A DNA stretch of 11,533 nt from Cytophagaceae bacterium (lineage in GTDB: Bacteria > Bacteroidota > Bacteroidia > Cytophagales > Flexibacteraceae): contig CANHWS010000092.1 in assembly GCA_947464365.1 (NCBI GenBank), positions 1 through 11,533 of the forward strand, read 5' to 3'. Position 1 is the first letter of the stretch. Each line of letters opens with the position of its first letter. This document shows positions 1 through 6,937 of this stretch, piece after piece. The notes under the pieces were generated by a model. It was not told where the DNA came from. It saw only the letters and a list, made by a program, of their open reading frames with translations, and searched no databases. Both the position numbers and the translations under genes were made by a program.

Positions 1-926
1 AAGACCTCATTGCGCTTGTGCGAGGTCAAAGGCATTGGGTAGAGATTATTCGCAGGGTCATCCTGTACGATTAGTCCTGGTGTTTCTGACCAAAGGGCAC
101 GCACCTCCTCCAGATCAAAGTCTTGCTTCAGCTCCACATTAACGGACTCAGAGTGGCCACCCATCACAGGGATCCGAACTGCAGTAGCAGTGACCTTAAT
201 GGCATCATCCTGCATGATTTTGCAGGTTTCGTTCACCATTTTCATCTCCTCCTTCGTGTAGCCATTCTCCAAGAAAACATCGATATGTGGCAGCACATTA
301 AGATCAATGCGGTGTGGATAGACGGGTACATATCCTTTTTCGCCCGCACGCTCCGCCATCAGCTGATCGACTGCCGCCTTGCCGGTCCCGGTGACACTTT
401 GGTAGGTACTGACCACCACCCGCTTGATGCCATACCTTTTGTGTAGCGGCTGCAACGCAACTACCATCTGGATCGTGCTACAATTCGGGTTCGCAATGAT
501 CATGTCCTCTTCGGTCAGGACCTCAGCGTTGACCTCTGGCACAACCAGCTTTTTGGTTGGGTCCATGCGCCACGCACTGCTATTGTCCACCACCCGGATG
601 CCAGCCGCTGCAAACTGAGGCGCCAATAGTGTCGATACCGAGCCACCAGCCGAGAAAATAGCCACATCAGGCTGCATACTGATGGCAGTTGGCGCATCAA
701 CAACAGCATAGTCCTGCCCCTTAAAAGCCACCACCTGCCCAACAGACCTAGCCGAAGCCACAGGGATGATCTCCGCAACTGGCAAGCCACTTTCGGCAAG
801 CACCGTCAGGATCTCGGTCCCGACAAGGCCAGTAGCCCCAACAATCGCAATCCGGAGGCCTTTGCGAACGTATGCTGGATGATTTAGTGAACTATCGGAT
901 GGATTATCGCCGAAGAGGTGAGACAT
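1..926 (-). CDS. asd: Aspartate-semialdehyde dehydrogenase (3' end cut by window edge)
   Basis: Cytoplasmic enzyme that reduces L-aspartyl-4-phosphate to aspartate semialdehyde with NADPH, the branch point to lysine/diaminopimelate, threonine and methionine. Translating the minus strand from the ATG at 926 gives 308 codons open to the window edge; by comparison with the family I expect a few tens of C-terminal residues to be missing. Visible features: Rossmann nucleotide loop GATGLVG (residues 30-36), active-site motif NPNCSTIQ with the catalytic Cys149, and the substrate/catalytic segment RIPVMGGHSE with Arg251 and His258. About 22 residues precede the usual family start (RIAIVGATG), and no ATG, GTG or TTG codon in this stretch offers a shorter start, so the extension is probably real. 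No clear Shine-Dalgarno is present (ACAACC just before ATG). The gene is divergent from the outer-membrane barrel gene. Confidence 0.97.
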   Translation of the reverse strand, partial: MSHLFGDNPSDSSLNHPAYVRKGLRIAIVGATGLVGTEILTVLAESGLPVAEIIPVASARSVGQVVAFKGQDYAVVDAPTAISMQPDVAIFSAGGSVSTLLAPQFAAAGIRVVDNSSAWRMDPTKKLVVPEVNAEVLTEEDMIIANPNCSTIQMVVALQPLHKRYGIKRVVVSTYQSVTGTGKAAVDQLMAERAGEKGYVPVYPHRIDLNVLPHIDVFLENGYTKEEMKMVNETCKIMQDDAIKVTATAVRIPVMGGHSESVNVELKQDFDLEEVRALWSETPGLIVQDDPANNLYPMPLTSHKRNEV

Positions 927-1324
927 GGTTGTATTTATCTGAGAGTACTTTGTCTGGATTATTATAGCAGAGGGGCGGCTATCGGACAGCTGCTTTATTG
1001 ACTTCAGGATCCTGAGCTAGCCCTATGGACATGATATCGCTGCGGGCCGCAAATTTAGGGCCTGGACTAGGGATTTTCGCAGACATTTTTGCCGCAGTTG
1101 TTCGTTATGACGATAACTGAAGAGTGCATCACCTCGTTATCTGGCCCAACAAATAACCACAAGTCAGCATGCCCACATTATGGACACCAGACAGACCAAT
1201 CCTTCGCCATATCAATTCAATGATCAGAAAACAGTAATTTTAGCCGATTTTTGGTTTCACCTTGTTGCCCAACCTAAATAAGCATACAAGCCCCCAAACC
1301 CCAAGCACATTTTTTGCCCCAGCT
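927..1324. other. Divergent intergenic region between asd and the barrel gene
   Basis: About 400 bp without a supported gene. It holds the candidate asd promoter (1050-1057, minus), a small imperfect hairpin at 1095-1119 (outer arms CAGTT/AACTG, inner arms TCGT/ACGA, loop TATG) and two plus-strand octamers resembling the -7 element, TAATTTTA at 1235-1242 and GATTTTTG at 1246-1253, each one base off TAnnTTTG and neither with a clear -33 TTG. Translation from a TTG at 1262 is open in the barrel frame, but that segment has no recognisable content. I see no tRNA, riboswitch or repeat. Confidence 0.5.
1050..1057 (-). promoter_or_regulatory. Candidate sigma-ABfr -7 element for asd
   Basis: On the minus strand these bases read TAAATTTG, a perfect match to the Bacteroidota -7 consensus TAnnTTTG. 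It lies about 124 nt upstream of the asd ATG. No TTG sits at the expected -33 distance, so support is only partial. A closer TATAAT hexamer (minus strand, 961-966) is the other candidate, but that form is not typical of this phylum. Confidence 0.35.
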
Positions 1325-2248
1325 ATGTCCACCTCTATTCAACATCCCAATGCCAAGGACCTGTCATTATTTGGGTCCAGACGGATGCCTAGGCAAGGGT
1401 CAACAGTGCTCGGCCTTGTCCTGATATCCTTGTGCCTCCTGATGGCCCCTCGGATGGCGATGGCCCAAGAGGACATCTACCTCAAGCCCAGCCCACAACC
1501 TGCCAGCACCCCAACCGAAATCGACCCACCCAGCAGCAACAGGGCCAACCAAAATGCAGCTGTGCCAGATAACAAACCCCTCAGCAGAAACATCGGCGCC
1601 GATGCACCAGAAAAAAAATTTGGCCTAACTGCCTCTATGCGCACAGGCATCAACCAGTTCAACCTCATCGAAGCCTTTTTCTTCAACAACGTAACCTACC
1701 AAGCCGAAGTAGGTTTTGCACAATATGCCGGCCTCCAATGGGACATCGGCAACGGTATCATCCTGAGTGGCGAAATTGGCTATTGCCAGAAAAATGCCGG
1801 CCGATCCATCTCCAAGAACGGTCGCTCTGATACCATTTTCAAAGAGTCCCTCAACCTGCACTACTTTTCAATGCCACTGATGGTAGAGTACAGCTACCTC
1901 AGCAACCCCAGTAAAGGCTCGTACTTTGCTGGCATCGCTGGCATTGAGGTTAACCTCTTAACGGGTGGCCAACTGATCTCTCGTACAGCGGCCTACCCTG
2001 GCATCTTATTTGGTATCAGTGCCGAAAACACCATCCGAAACGTCGAGATCGCTGGCGTCGTCGGCATCAAAGCCGGCTTTAGGGTGGCCCCACGACTCGA
2101 TCTTTTTGGTCAACTAGCCTTGATCAGGAGTTTTTCTTCCATCAACAACGGTGCCTTCACAAACAATACTGGCATCGTCTACGATGTTTTGATGAGCGGT
2201 TTCTCCCTCAGTGTTGGTGCCCGCTACCACATCTTTGACAAACGATAA
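1325..2248 (+). CDS. Outer-membrane beta-barrel protein (OMP_b-brl-like)
   Basis: Predicted 307-residue exported protein. From the ATG at 1325 there is a basic N-region (GSRRMPRQ), a hydrophobic core (VLGLVLISLCLLMAP) and a likely signal-peptidase site after AMA, before QEDIYLKP. A shorter start at 1385 (MPRQG, 287 aa) gives a more compact signal peptide and is a real alternative; the TTG at 1262 is less likely. After the signal comes a low-complexity Pro/Ser/Asn/Gln linker, then about 210 residues of alternating polar/hydrophobic strands including LHYFSMPLMVEYSYL, typical of the small Bacteroidota outer-membrane barrel families (PF13568-type). It ends in a strand-like segment (FSLSVGARYHIFDKR). 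The role of such barrels is usually unknown, and nothing here identifies a substrate. The next gene starts 171 bp downstream. Confidence 0.82.
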   Translation: MSTSIQHPNAKDLSLFGSRRMPRQGSTVLGLVLISLCLLMAPRMAMAQEDIYLKPSPQPASTPTEIDPPSSNRANQNAAVPDNKPLSRNIGADAPEKKFGLTASMRTGINQFNLIEAFFFNNVTYQAEVGFAQYAGLQWDIGNGIILSGEIGYCQKNAGRSISKNGRSDTIFKESLNLHYFSMPLMVEYSYLSNPSKGSYFAGIAGIEVNLLTGGQLISRTAAYPGILFGISAENTIRNVEIAGVVGIKAGFRVAPRLDLFGQLALIRSFSSINNGAFTNNTGIVYDVLMSGFSLSVGARYHIFDKR

Positions 2249-2264
2249 GGCCAACAAAGATCAA

Positions 2265-2303
2265 ATTAGTAATCGTGATTACATATTTAGTAACCGAGAT
2301 TAC
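2265..2303. promoter_or_regulatory. Tandem dyad elements, putative double operator
   Basis: Two 18-bp units, ATTAGTAATCGTGATTAC (2265-2282) and TTTAGTAACCGAGATTAC (2286-2303), match at 15 of 18 positions and are offset by exactly 21 bp, close to two helical turns. The first contains a perfect dyad GTAATC-GT-GATTAC (2269-2282); the second has the same dyad with one mismatch (2290-2303). The 2-nt centre is too short for an RNA hairpin, so a dimeric DNA-binding protein is the simpler reading. The pair lies in the gap between the barrel gene and the metallophosphoesterase, just upstream of a candidate promoter. The regulator is not identifiable. Confidence 0.45.
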
Positions 2304-2352
2304 CAACATGGTCCTATCAAAGTAATTCCAAGTGCCAGATCATAACCAGATA

Positions 2353-2386
2353 TTGACCTTCTGGTAACATTAAACCACTACTTTTA
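2353..2386 (+). promoter_or_regulatory. Candidate sigma-ABfr promoter of the metallophosphoesterase gene
   Basis: TTG at 2353-2355 is followed after 23 bp by TACTTTTA (2379-2386), one base off the TAnnTTTG -7 consensus. Transcription would start near 2392, giving a leader of roughly 30 nt before the GTG start at 2420. The double dyad lies about 50 bp upstream of the -33 position, where an activator could act. Confidence 0.35.
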
Positions 2387-2419
2387 GCCCATAATCTCAC
2401 CTGAAGGAAATACCATAAC

Positions 2420-3250
2420 GTGAATACACATTACAAAACCATCGTCCTGAGCGACGTACACCTCGGCACTACAGGCTCAAAAGCGAAGGAGTTGGTTAAC
2501 TTCCTGAAGATGCATAGCTGCGACAAGCTGATCCTTAACGGCGACATTATCGACGGTTGGCAGCTCAAGAAGTACGGCATCTGGAAGAAAAAACACACCA
2601 AGTTTATCCGGGTTGTAATGCGTATGATGGAGGACCACAACACCCAGGTCATCTACACCCGTGGCAACCATGACGATTTCCTGGACTCGTTTATCCCATT
2701 GGCGTTAGGTAAAAACTTCACCCTACAGCGCGACTATATCCACGTCAGCCATGGTCGGCGGTTCTTGGTCACGCATGGTGACATCTTTGACTCCGTCACG
2801 ACCAACCTCAAATGGCTCAGTAAACTAGGCGACATCGGCTACACCTTGTTGCTTGGCATCAACAAAGTCTATAACCAGTACCGCAACTACCGCGGCCTAC
2901 CCTACTATTCCCTTTCGGCCAAGATCAAGGCCAAGGTCAAGTCTGCCGTTTCCTACATCAGCGACTACGAAACCCAGCTAGTGGCTCTGGCCAAAGACCG
3001 TAACTGCGCAGGCGTTATCTGTGGGCACATCCACCAAGCCGCCATCAAATACTATGGCGACATCCTGTACCTCAATAGTGGCGATTGGGTCGAGAGCCTA
3101 AGCGCGCTTGTTGAGGACGAAAATGGTGAGTGGTCCCTGATCTATTACAACGAAACAGAGCCGAAATACCAGACCCTAGCCGAGGACAACGAAGGCCAAG
3201 AGCTGTACAACGAGCTAGAGGCCAACCTAGTGATGATGATGGGTGCCTAG
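2420..3250 (+). CDS. Calcineurin-like metallophosphoesterase, UDP-diacylglucosamine pyrophosphatase-like
   Basis: 276-residue two-metal phosphoesterase. The full set of metal and phosphate motifs is present in order: SDVHLG (D12, H14), NGDIIDGW (D42), RGNHDD (N83, H84), THGD (H119) and CGHIHQ (H203, H205). It resembles the COG2908 family that contains LpxH, which removes UMP from UDP-2,3-diacylglucosamine in lipid A synthesis. However, canonical LpxH has GNRDF where this protein has GNHDD, so it may be a paralogue with another phosphoester substrate. No signal peptide, so cytoplasmic or peripheral on the inner membrane. The start is GTG: an in-frame TGA at 2402-2404 rules out an upstream start, and D12 lies too near the N-terminus for a later one. 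An AAGGAAA stretch lies about 10 nt upstream. Neighbours are envelope proteins, consistent with but not proof of a lipid role. Confidence 0.88.
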   Translation: MNTHYKTIVLSDVHLGTTGSKAKELVNFLKMHSCDKLILNGDIIDGWQLKKYGIWKKKHTKFIRVVMRMMEDHNTQVIYTRGNHDDFLDSFIPLALGKNFTLQRDYIHVSHGRRFLVTHGDIFDSVTTNLKWLSKLGDIGYTLLLGINKVYNQYRNYRGLPYYSLSAKIKAKVKSAVSYISDYETQLVALAKDRNCAGVICGHIHQAAIKYYGDILYLNSGDWVESLSALVEDENGEWSLIYYNETEPKYQTLAEDNEGQELYNELEANLVMMMGA

Positions 3251-3330
3251 GTCAACAGATCAACAAACTGACCATTAACCGGCAGCTACCCTGATACAGC
3301 TTCTGAAATGGCCCCATCGGCACAAAAGCC

Positions 3331-3362
3331 TTGAGAAATATGCAGCCAACCCTGTATATTAG
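3331..3362 (+). promoter_or_regulatory. Candidate sigma-ABfr promoter of the OmpH-like gene
   Basis: TTG at 3331-3333, a 21-bp spacer and TATATTAG at 3355-3362 (one base off TAnnTTTG). The expected transcription start would fall only a few bases before the ATG at 3371, so the mRNA would be nearly leaderless if this promoter is used. Confidence 0.35.
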
Positions 3363-3370
3363 GGCCAGAT

Positions 3371-4003
3371 ATGAAACCACTCCGCTATACGGCTGCTATC
3401 ATAATGGCAGCGCTTGCCCTGCTAGCTACAGCCTGCACAGAGCCCGCCTCCGAGACCAAATCAGCTGATAAACCAGCCGCTAGTGCCCCTGCGCCTGTAA
3501 TCGACAAAGCCGCACTGGATGCCATACCAAAGGGTGCAACCGTCTGGGTCAATACCGACTCGTTATTGGCACATTATGACTGGTACAAAAACACCAAAGC
3601 CACGCTCCAGGCCAAAGGCAGCAAAGCCGAAGGCGAGCTAGAAGGCCGTATGCGTCGCTTCGAGACAGAATACCGCTCAGCCTCCGAAAAGGCACAGTCT
3701 GGTGCCCTCACCCAGTCCCAGATGCAGGAGCTACAAGCCTCCATGGCCCAAAAGCAACAGGCACTACAAGCCTATAAGGAAGAGCAAGGCCGCAAGCTGA
3801 TGGAAGAAGAAAAACGCCTCAGCGAGCAGCTCACCAAAACGTTGCGGACCTACTTGCGCAAGTTTGCCGAGGAACGTGGCTATGCCTACGTCATGGGCTA
3901 TTCGGAGCCTGGCCCAGTTATGTATGCCGACCCTAAGCTAGAGGTCACCGCTGCCGCCATCGAGGGCCTCAACCAAGAGGAGGCTGAAAAGGCTGACAAA
4001 TAG
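3371..4003 (+). CDS. OmpH/Skp-family lipoprotein
   Basis: 210-residue exported protein. Residues 1-21 form a lipoprotein signal ending LLATA before Cys22, a usable lipobox (Ala at -3 rather than the commoner Leu). After a Pro/Ala/Ser-rich spacer comes the OmpH/Skp pattern: a beta segment (ATVWVNTDSLLAHYDWY), then a long charged helical region rich in Glu, Lys, Gln and Ala (about residues 75-165) suited to the tentacle-like coiled coil of Skp, and a final VMYADPKLEVTAAAIEGLN segment typical of Bacteroidota OmpH. Skp is a trimeric periplasmic holdase for unfolded outer-membrane barrels. E. coli Skp is soluble, whereas this one is predicted to be lipid-anchored. The barrel gene two genes upstream is a possible client, though that is inference. 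Confidence 0.87.
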   Translation: MKPLRYTAAIIMAALALLATACTEPASETKSADKPAASAPAPVIDKAALDAIPKGATVWVNTDSLLAHYDWYKNTKATLQAKGSKAEGELEGRMRRFETEYRSASEKAQSGALTQSQMQELQASMAQKQQALQAYKEEQGRKLMEEEKRLSEQLTKTLRTYLRKFAEERGYAYVMGYSEPGPVMYADPKLEVTAAAIEGLNQEEAEKADK

Positions 4004-4121
4004 GTCCTCTATCAATATAGGCCCGGGATACCCTACAAAACCCGATCAGGCCCACACCATAATCCATCAGACCGCTACGACAAAGCGATATGATGTTACA
4101 CCAACATTGACCTTCTGACAG

Positions 4122-5111
4122 ATGGAATACCGTCGTTTGGGCCGCTCGGGCCTACAAGTAAGCACCTTATCTTTTGGGTCTTGGTTAACGTTTGGCAAGC
4201 AGCTGGACTACGAAAGTGCCCGCAGCCTGATGTTCCGTGCTTATGACCACGGCATCAACTTCTTCGACAATGCCGAGCAATACGCTGGTGGCAAGTCCGA
4301 AGAGGTCATGGGGCGTATTCTGGACGAGGCACATTGGGACCGCAGCACCTACGTCGTGAGCAGCAAGGTCTTCTGGGGTGGCGATAAACCGAACCAAAAG
4401 GGCCTCAGCCGTAAACACATCATCGAAGCCTGCCACGCCGCCTTGCGCCGCCTGCAAGTGGACTACCTTGACCTTTACTTTTGCCACCGGCCTGACATCC
4501 AGACCCCGATCGAAGAGACCGTCAGGGCCATGTCAGACCTCATCCATCAAGGCTATATCCTCTATTGGGGCACCAGCGAGTGGAGCGCCCAAGAAATCCA
4601 GGAAGCGTATTCGGTTGCACGCCAATACCACCTAGTGCCACCCACGATGGAGCAACCACAGTATCACCTCTTCCATCGGGACCGAGTAGAAAAAGAGTAC
4701 CATAAGCTCTATTCCGAAATTGGCTTAGGCACCACTACATGGTCACCCTTAGCCTCTGGTCTGCTTACAGGCAAGTACCTACAAGGAGTGCCGACCAAAA
4801 CACGTGCCACCGAACACCCCGAGCTCGGCTGGCTAGTCGAGCGTCTGACTGGCGCTGGTGCCCAAGCCCTTGCACCCAAGATTTTGGCCCTCAACGAGAT
4901 CGCCCATGACCTAGGTTGCAAACTGCCTCAGTTAGCCATTGCTTGGTGTGCGCACAACCCACACGTCAGCACTGTCATCACTGGGGCTAGCCACATCGGC
5001 CAGTTAGACGAGAACATGCGCGCCCTCGACATCATCCCTAAGTTGACACCCGAGGTCATCGCCCGCATCGAGACCATCATCGACAACAAACCCAAGTTCC
5101 TGACCTATTAG
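4122..5111 (+). CDS. Aldo/keto reductase, Kv-channel beta-subunit-like
   Basis: 329-residue NADPH-dependent aldo/keto reductase with a complete (beta/alpha)8 layout. The tetrad positions read Asp49, Tyr54, Lys82 and His122 (CHRPD). The sequence shares many blocks with animal voltage-gated K+ channel beta subunits (AKR6): KVFWGG, GLSRKHIIEA, YWGTSEWSAQEI, EAYSVARQ, TTWSPLASGLLTGKY, LPQLAIAWC and GAS--QLDEN. Animal Kv-beta has Asn at the place of His122; His is the commoner residue in AKRs, so catalysis should be intact. It is most likely a cytosolic reductase of aldehydes or ketones with unknown natural substrate. No potassium channel is encoded in the window. The ATG at 4122 begins MEYRRLGRSGL, the normal family start. 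Spacing is 118 bp from the gene before and 79 bp to corA. Confidence 0.95.
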   Translation: MEYRRLGRSGLQVSTLSFGSWLTFGKQLDYESARSLMFRAYDHGINFFDNAEQYAGGKSEEVMGRILDEAHWDRSTYVVSSKVFWGGDKPNQKGLSRKHIIEACHAALRRLQVDYLDLYFCHRPDIQTPIEETVRAMSDLIHQGYILYWGTSEWSAQEIQEAYSVARQYHLVPPTMEQPQYHLFHRDRVEKEYHKLYSEIGLGTTTWSPLASGLLTGKYLQGVPTKTRATEHPELGWLVERLTGAGAQALAPKILALNEIAHDLGCKLPQLAIAWCAHNPHVSTVITGASHIGQLDENMRALDIIPKLTPEVIARIETIIDNKPKFLTY

Positions 5112-5190
5112 TGTTTGGCAGCTAACCCTTGTTCAAGGTCATATCTGCGCCATTTATTGTGTCAATATCGTATCACTAGCTTGTTGATTT

Positions 5191-6108
5191 GTGGCAGAAA
5201 AACTGATTTTCCAGACCAACTACTCTGACCACAATTACAAATGGGTAGATGCTATTAATCCCTCGGCATCCGAGCTAGAGGCCTTTGCCATGACCTATCA
5301 GGTGCCTAAAAACTTGGCACTCAGTTGTCTGGAGCCTGACCACATGCCCGTTGTCCACCAGGGCGAGCATTATGTCTATATCGTGTTCCGCAGCTATGAC
5401 GATAGGGCACCGATCCATGCCGATACCATCCACGAGCTGACGCGCAAGATCTGTATCTTTATCGGCGAAGGTTTCATTTATACCATCCACCGCAGCGAAA
5501 TGCAATGGTATGACGACACCATTGACGAGGCTCTGACCTGCGGACAGCCCCACACCAAGGATAGCCTTGCAGACTTTATCCTCAATAGGGCCCTACGCAC
5601 GTTCGAAACCCCAGTTTTGGCACTTTCACGTCGGATTGATGGGTTCGAGGAAGCCGTTTTCTTGCGCCAAAAGGACAACCTAGCACTAATCAAGGAGCTC
5701 TTCTACCTCAAACGCAAGATCTTTTTACTTCGCCGCCTCCTCAACAGCTCGCAAGAAGTCACCGAGCAGCTGCCCGACATCCGGACCGAAACCCAGCACC
5801 ATGAGCTAAACTATTACTGCACCAAGCTAGTCTATAGGTATGACGAGCTTGCCGAACTCGTGACCAGCCTCATGAGCCTCAACTTGGCCCTAAGCGACCA
5901 CCGCACCAACGAAGTGATGCGGGTCTTGACCTTGTTCAGTGTTTTCTTCCTGCCCGTGACTTTCATCGCCGGGATCTATGGGATGAATTTCGAGTTCATG
6001 CCCGAGCTCCAGCAACGTTATGGCTACCCAATCTGCCTCAGCCTGATGGCAATCACAATCGGCTTGTTGTACCTCTGGTTCAGGCGCAAAGGCTGGCTCA
6101 GACCCTAA
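5191..6108 (+). CDS. corA: CorA-family magnesium/divalent-metal transporter
   Basis: 305-residue inner-membrane channel for Mg2+ (or Co2+/Ni2+), acting as a pentamer. It has a cytoplasmic N-terminal alpha/beta domain (about residues 1-150), a long helical stalk (about 150-240), a first membrane helix (about 244-262), the signature GMN (G264-M265-N266) in YGMNFEFMPEL, and a second membrane helix (about 280-297) followed by a basic RRKGWLRP tail. The GMN loop is the selectivity filter and the MPEL variant is a common CorA form. The start is GTG at 5191: an in-frame TGA lies two codons upstream (5185-5187) and the next ATG would cut 33 residues off the first domain. It ends 41 bp before ruvA, so the two may share a transcript, with no obvious functional link. 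Confidence 0.95.
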   Translation: MAEKLIFQTNYSDHNYKWVDAINPSASELEAFAMTYQVPKNLALSCLEPDHMPVVHQGEHYVYIVFRSYDDRAPIHADTIHELTRKICIFIGEGFIYTIHRSEMQWYDDTIDEALTCGQPHTKDSLADFILNRALRTFETPVLALSRRIDGFEEAVFLRQKDNLALIKELFYLKRKIFLLRRLLNSSQEVTEQLPDIRTETQHHELNYYCTKLVYRYDELAELVTSLMSLNLALSDHRTNEVMRVLTLFSVFFLPVTFIAGIYGMNFEFMPELQQRYGYPICLSLMAITIGLLYLWFRRKGWLRP

Positions 6109-6149
6109 AATATGGCCCCAAGGGGTCTCAAACATCAATACCAACTAGT

Positions 6150-6809
6150 ATGTACGCCTATATCACCGGCCCACTTCGCCAGAAAGACCCTGCCCAAGCC
6201 ATTATCGAGGCGGGCGGGATCGGCTACCTTTTGCGCATATCAGTCAATACCTACGAGCAGATCAAGACCATCGAAGGTAACTGCCGTCTATTCGTCTGGC
6301 TCCATGTCAAAGAGGATGCCCACACGCTCTATGGCTTTGCTCAGGCAGACGAAAAGGCCCTGTTCCTCCACCTGATTTCGGTCAGTGGGATAGGCCCAGG
6401 CACCGCCTTGGTGATGCTAAGCCACACTGCGCCGACCGAGCTGTTTCAGGCCATTGTTAGCGGAGATGTACGCTCCGTACAAGCCATCAAAGGTATTGGC
6501 CCCAAAACAGCCCAGCGCCTCATCCTGGAGCTGAAGGACAAACTACAGAAAAGCCACTGGCAAGCCGCCGCAGGTATTTCAGACGATGCCGGCCTATCCA
6601 GCACAAATGCTGACGGCACAGCCGCTGTCGCTAGCCCAAGCCAAGGGGCCCAAGCAGCAGCTCGCAACAACCGCGAAACTGCCCTCGCTGCATTGCTCAC
6701 CCTTGGCATCGCACGTGCCACTGCCGAAAAGAACCTCGACACGGTCATCAAACGAGACGGGCCCATGCTCACGACCGAAGAACTGGTCAAACGTTCCCTC
6801 CGGAACTAG
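6150..6809 (+). CDS. ruvA: Holliday junction branch-migration protein RuvA
   Basis: 219-residue DNA-binding subunit that holds the four-way junction while the RuvB motor drives branch migration in recombinational repair. The N-terminal OB-fold domain begins MYAYITG and covers about residues 1-63. Domain II carries two helix-hairpin-helix motifs, VSGIGPGTA (78-86) and IKGIGPKTA (113-121), the second running into the conserved AQRLILELKDKL. A poorly conserved Ala/Ser/Gln-rich linker (about 135-165) leads to the RuvB-contacting domain III (ETALAALLTLGI to the C-terminus). It is longer than E. coli RuvA (203 aa), mostly through the linker. ATG at 6150 gives the standard start. A strong terminator follows 36 bp after the stop. 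ruvB and ruvC are not in the window. Confidence 0.98.
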   Translation: MYAYITGPLRQKDPAQAIIEAGGIGYLLRISVNTYEQIKTIEGNCRLFVWLHVKEDAHTLYGFAQADEKALFLHLISVSGIGPGTALVMLSHTAPTELFQAIVSGDVRSVQAIKGIGPKTAQRLILELKDKLQKSHWQAAAGISDDAGLSSTNADGTAAVASPSQGAQAAARNNRETALAALLTLGIARATAEKNLDTVIKRDGPMLTTEELVKRSLRN

Positions 6810-6844
6810 GGTCTGCCCATATAACCAGCGGCTAAACACAACCA

Positions 6845-6885
6845 AAAGCCCCACACATCTTCCTTTGGGCGACGTGTGGGGCTTT
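6845..6885. terminator. Two-way intrinsic terminator between convergent genes
   Basis: A 12-bp perfect inverted repeat, AAAGCCCCACAC (6845-6856) and GTGTGGGGCTTT (6874-6885), with a 17-nt loop. After an A-C mismatch the stem could extend by two pairs (T6858-A6872, C6859-G6871). The GC-rich core with A tract on one side and T tract on the other works on both strands, which suits its place between ruvA (plus) and the beta-helix gene (minus). Confidence 0.9.
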
Positions 6886-6937
6886 CTGATGCTAACGATA
6901 CCATTTTTAGGAGGTATCAGCGCTGCCAAAAGCGTCC

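Noticed and set aside
123..618. Plus-strand open frames at the left end
   Set aside because: They are antisense to asd, whose minus-strand translation carries complete family motifs over the whole stretch.
2352..2363. Exact 12-mer ATTGACCTTCTG repeated at 4106-4117, with a related ATATTGACCTT on the minus strand near 10233
   Set aside because: Several 12-base repeats are expected by chance in a window this long; one copy overlaps a promoter candidate while another sits right before a start codon, so positions do not agree.
6111..6126. CCCC-AA-GGGG palindrome between corA and ruvA
   Set aside because: The loop is too short and there is no T tract; it does not support a terminator between the two genes.
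6902..6918. AGGAGG sequence resembling a strong ribosome binding site near 6910
   Set aside because: No open frame with coding character follows it; it lies in the convergent gap before the end of the minus-strand beta-helix gene.
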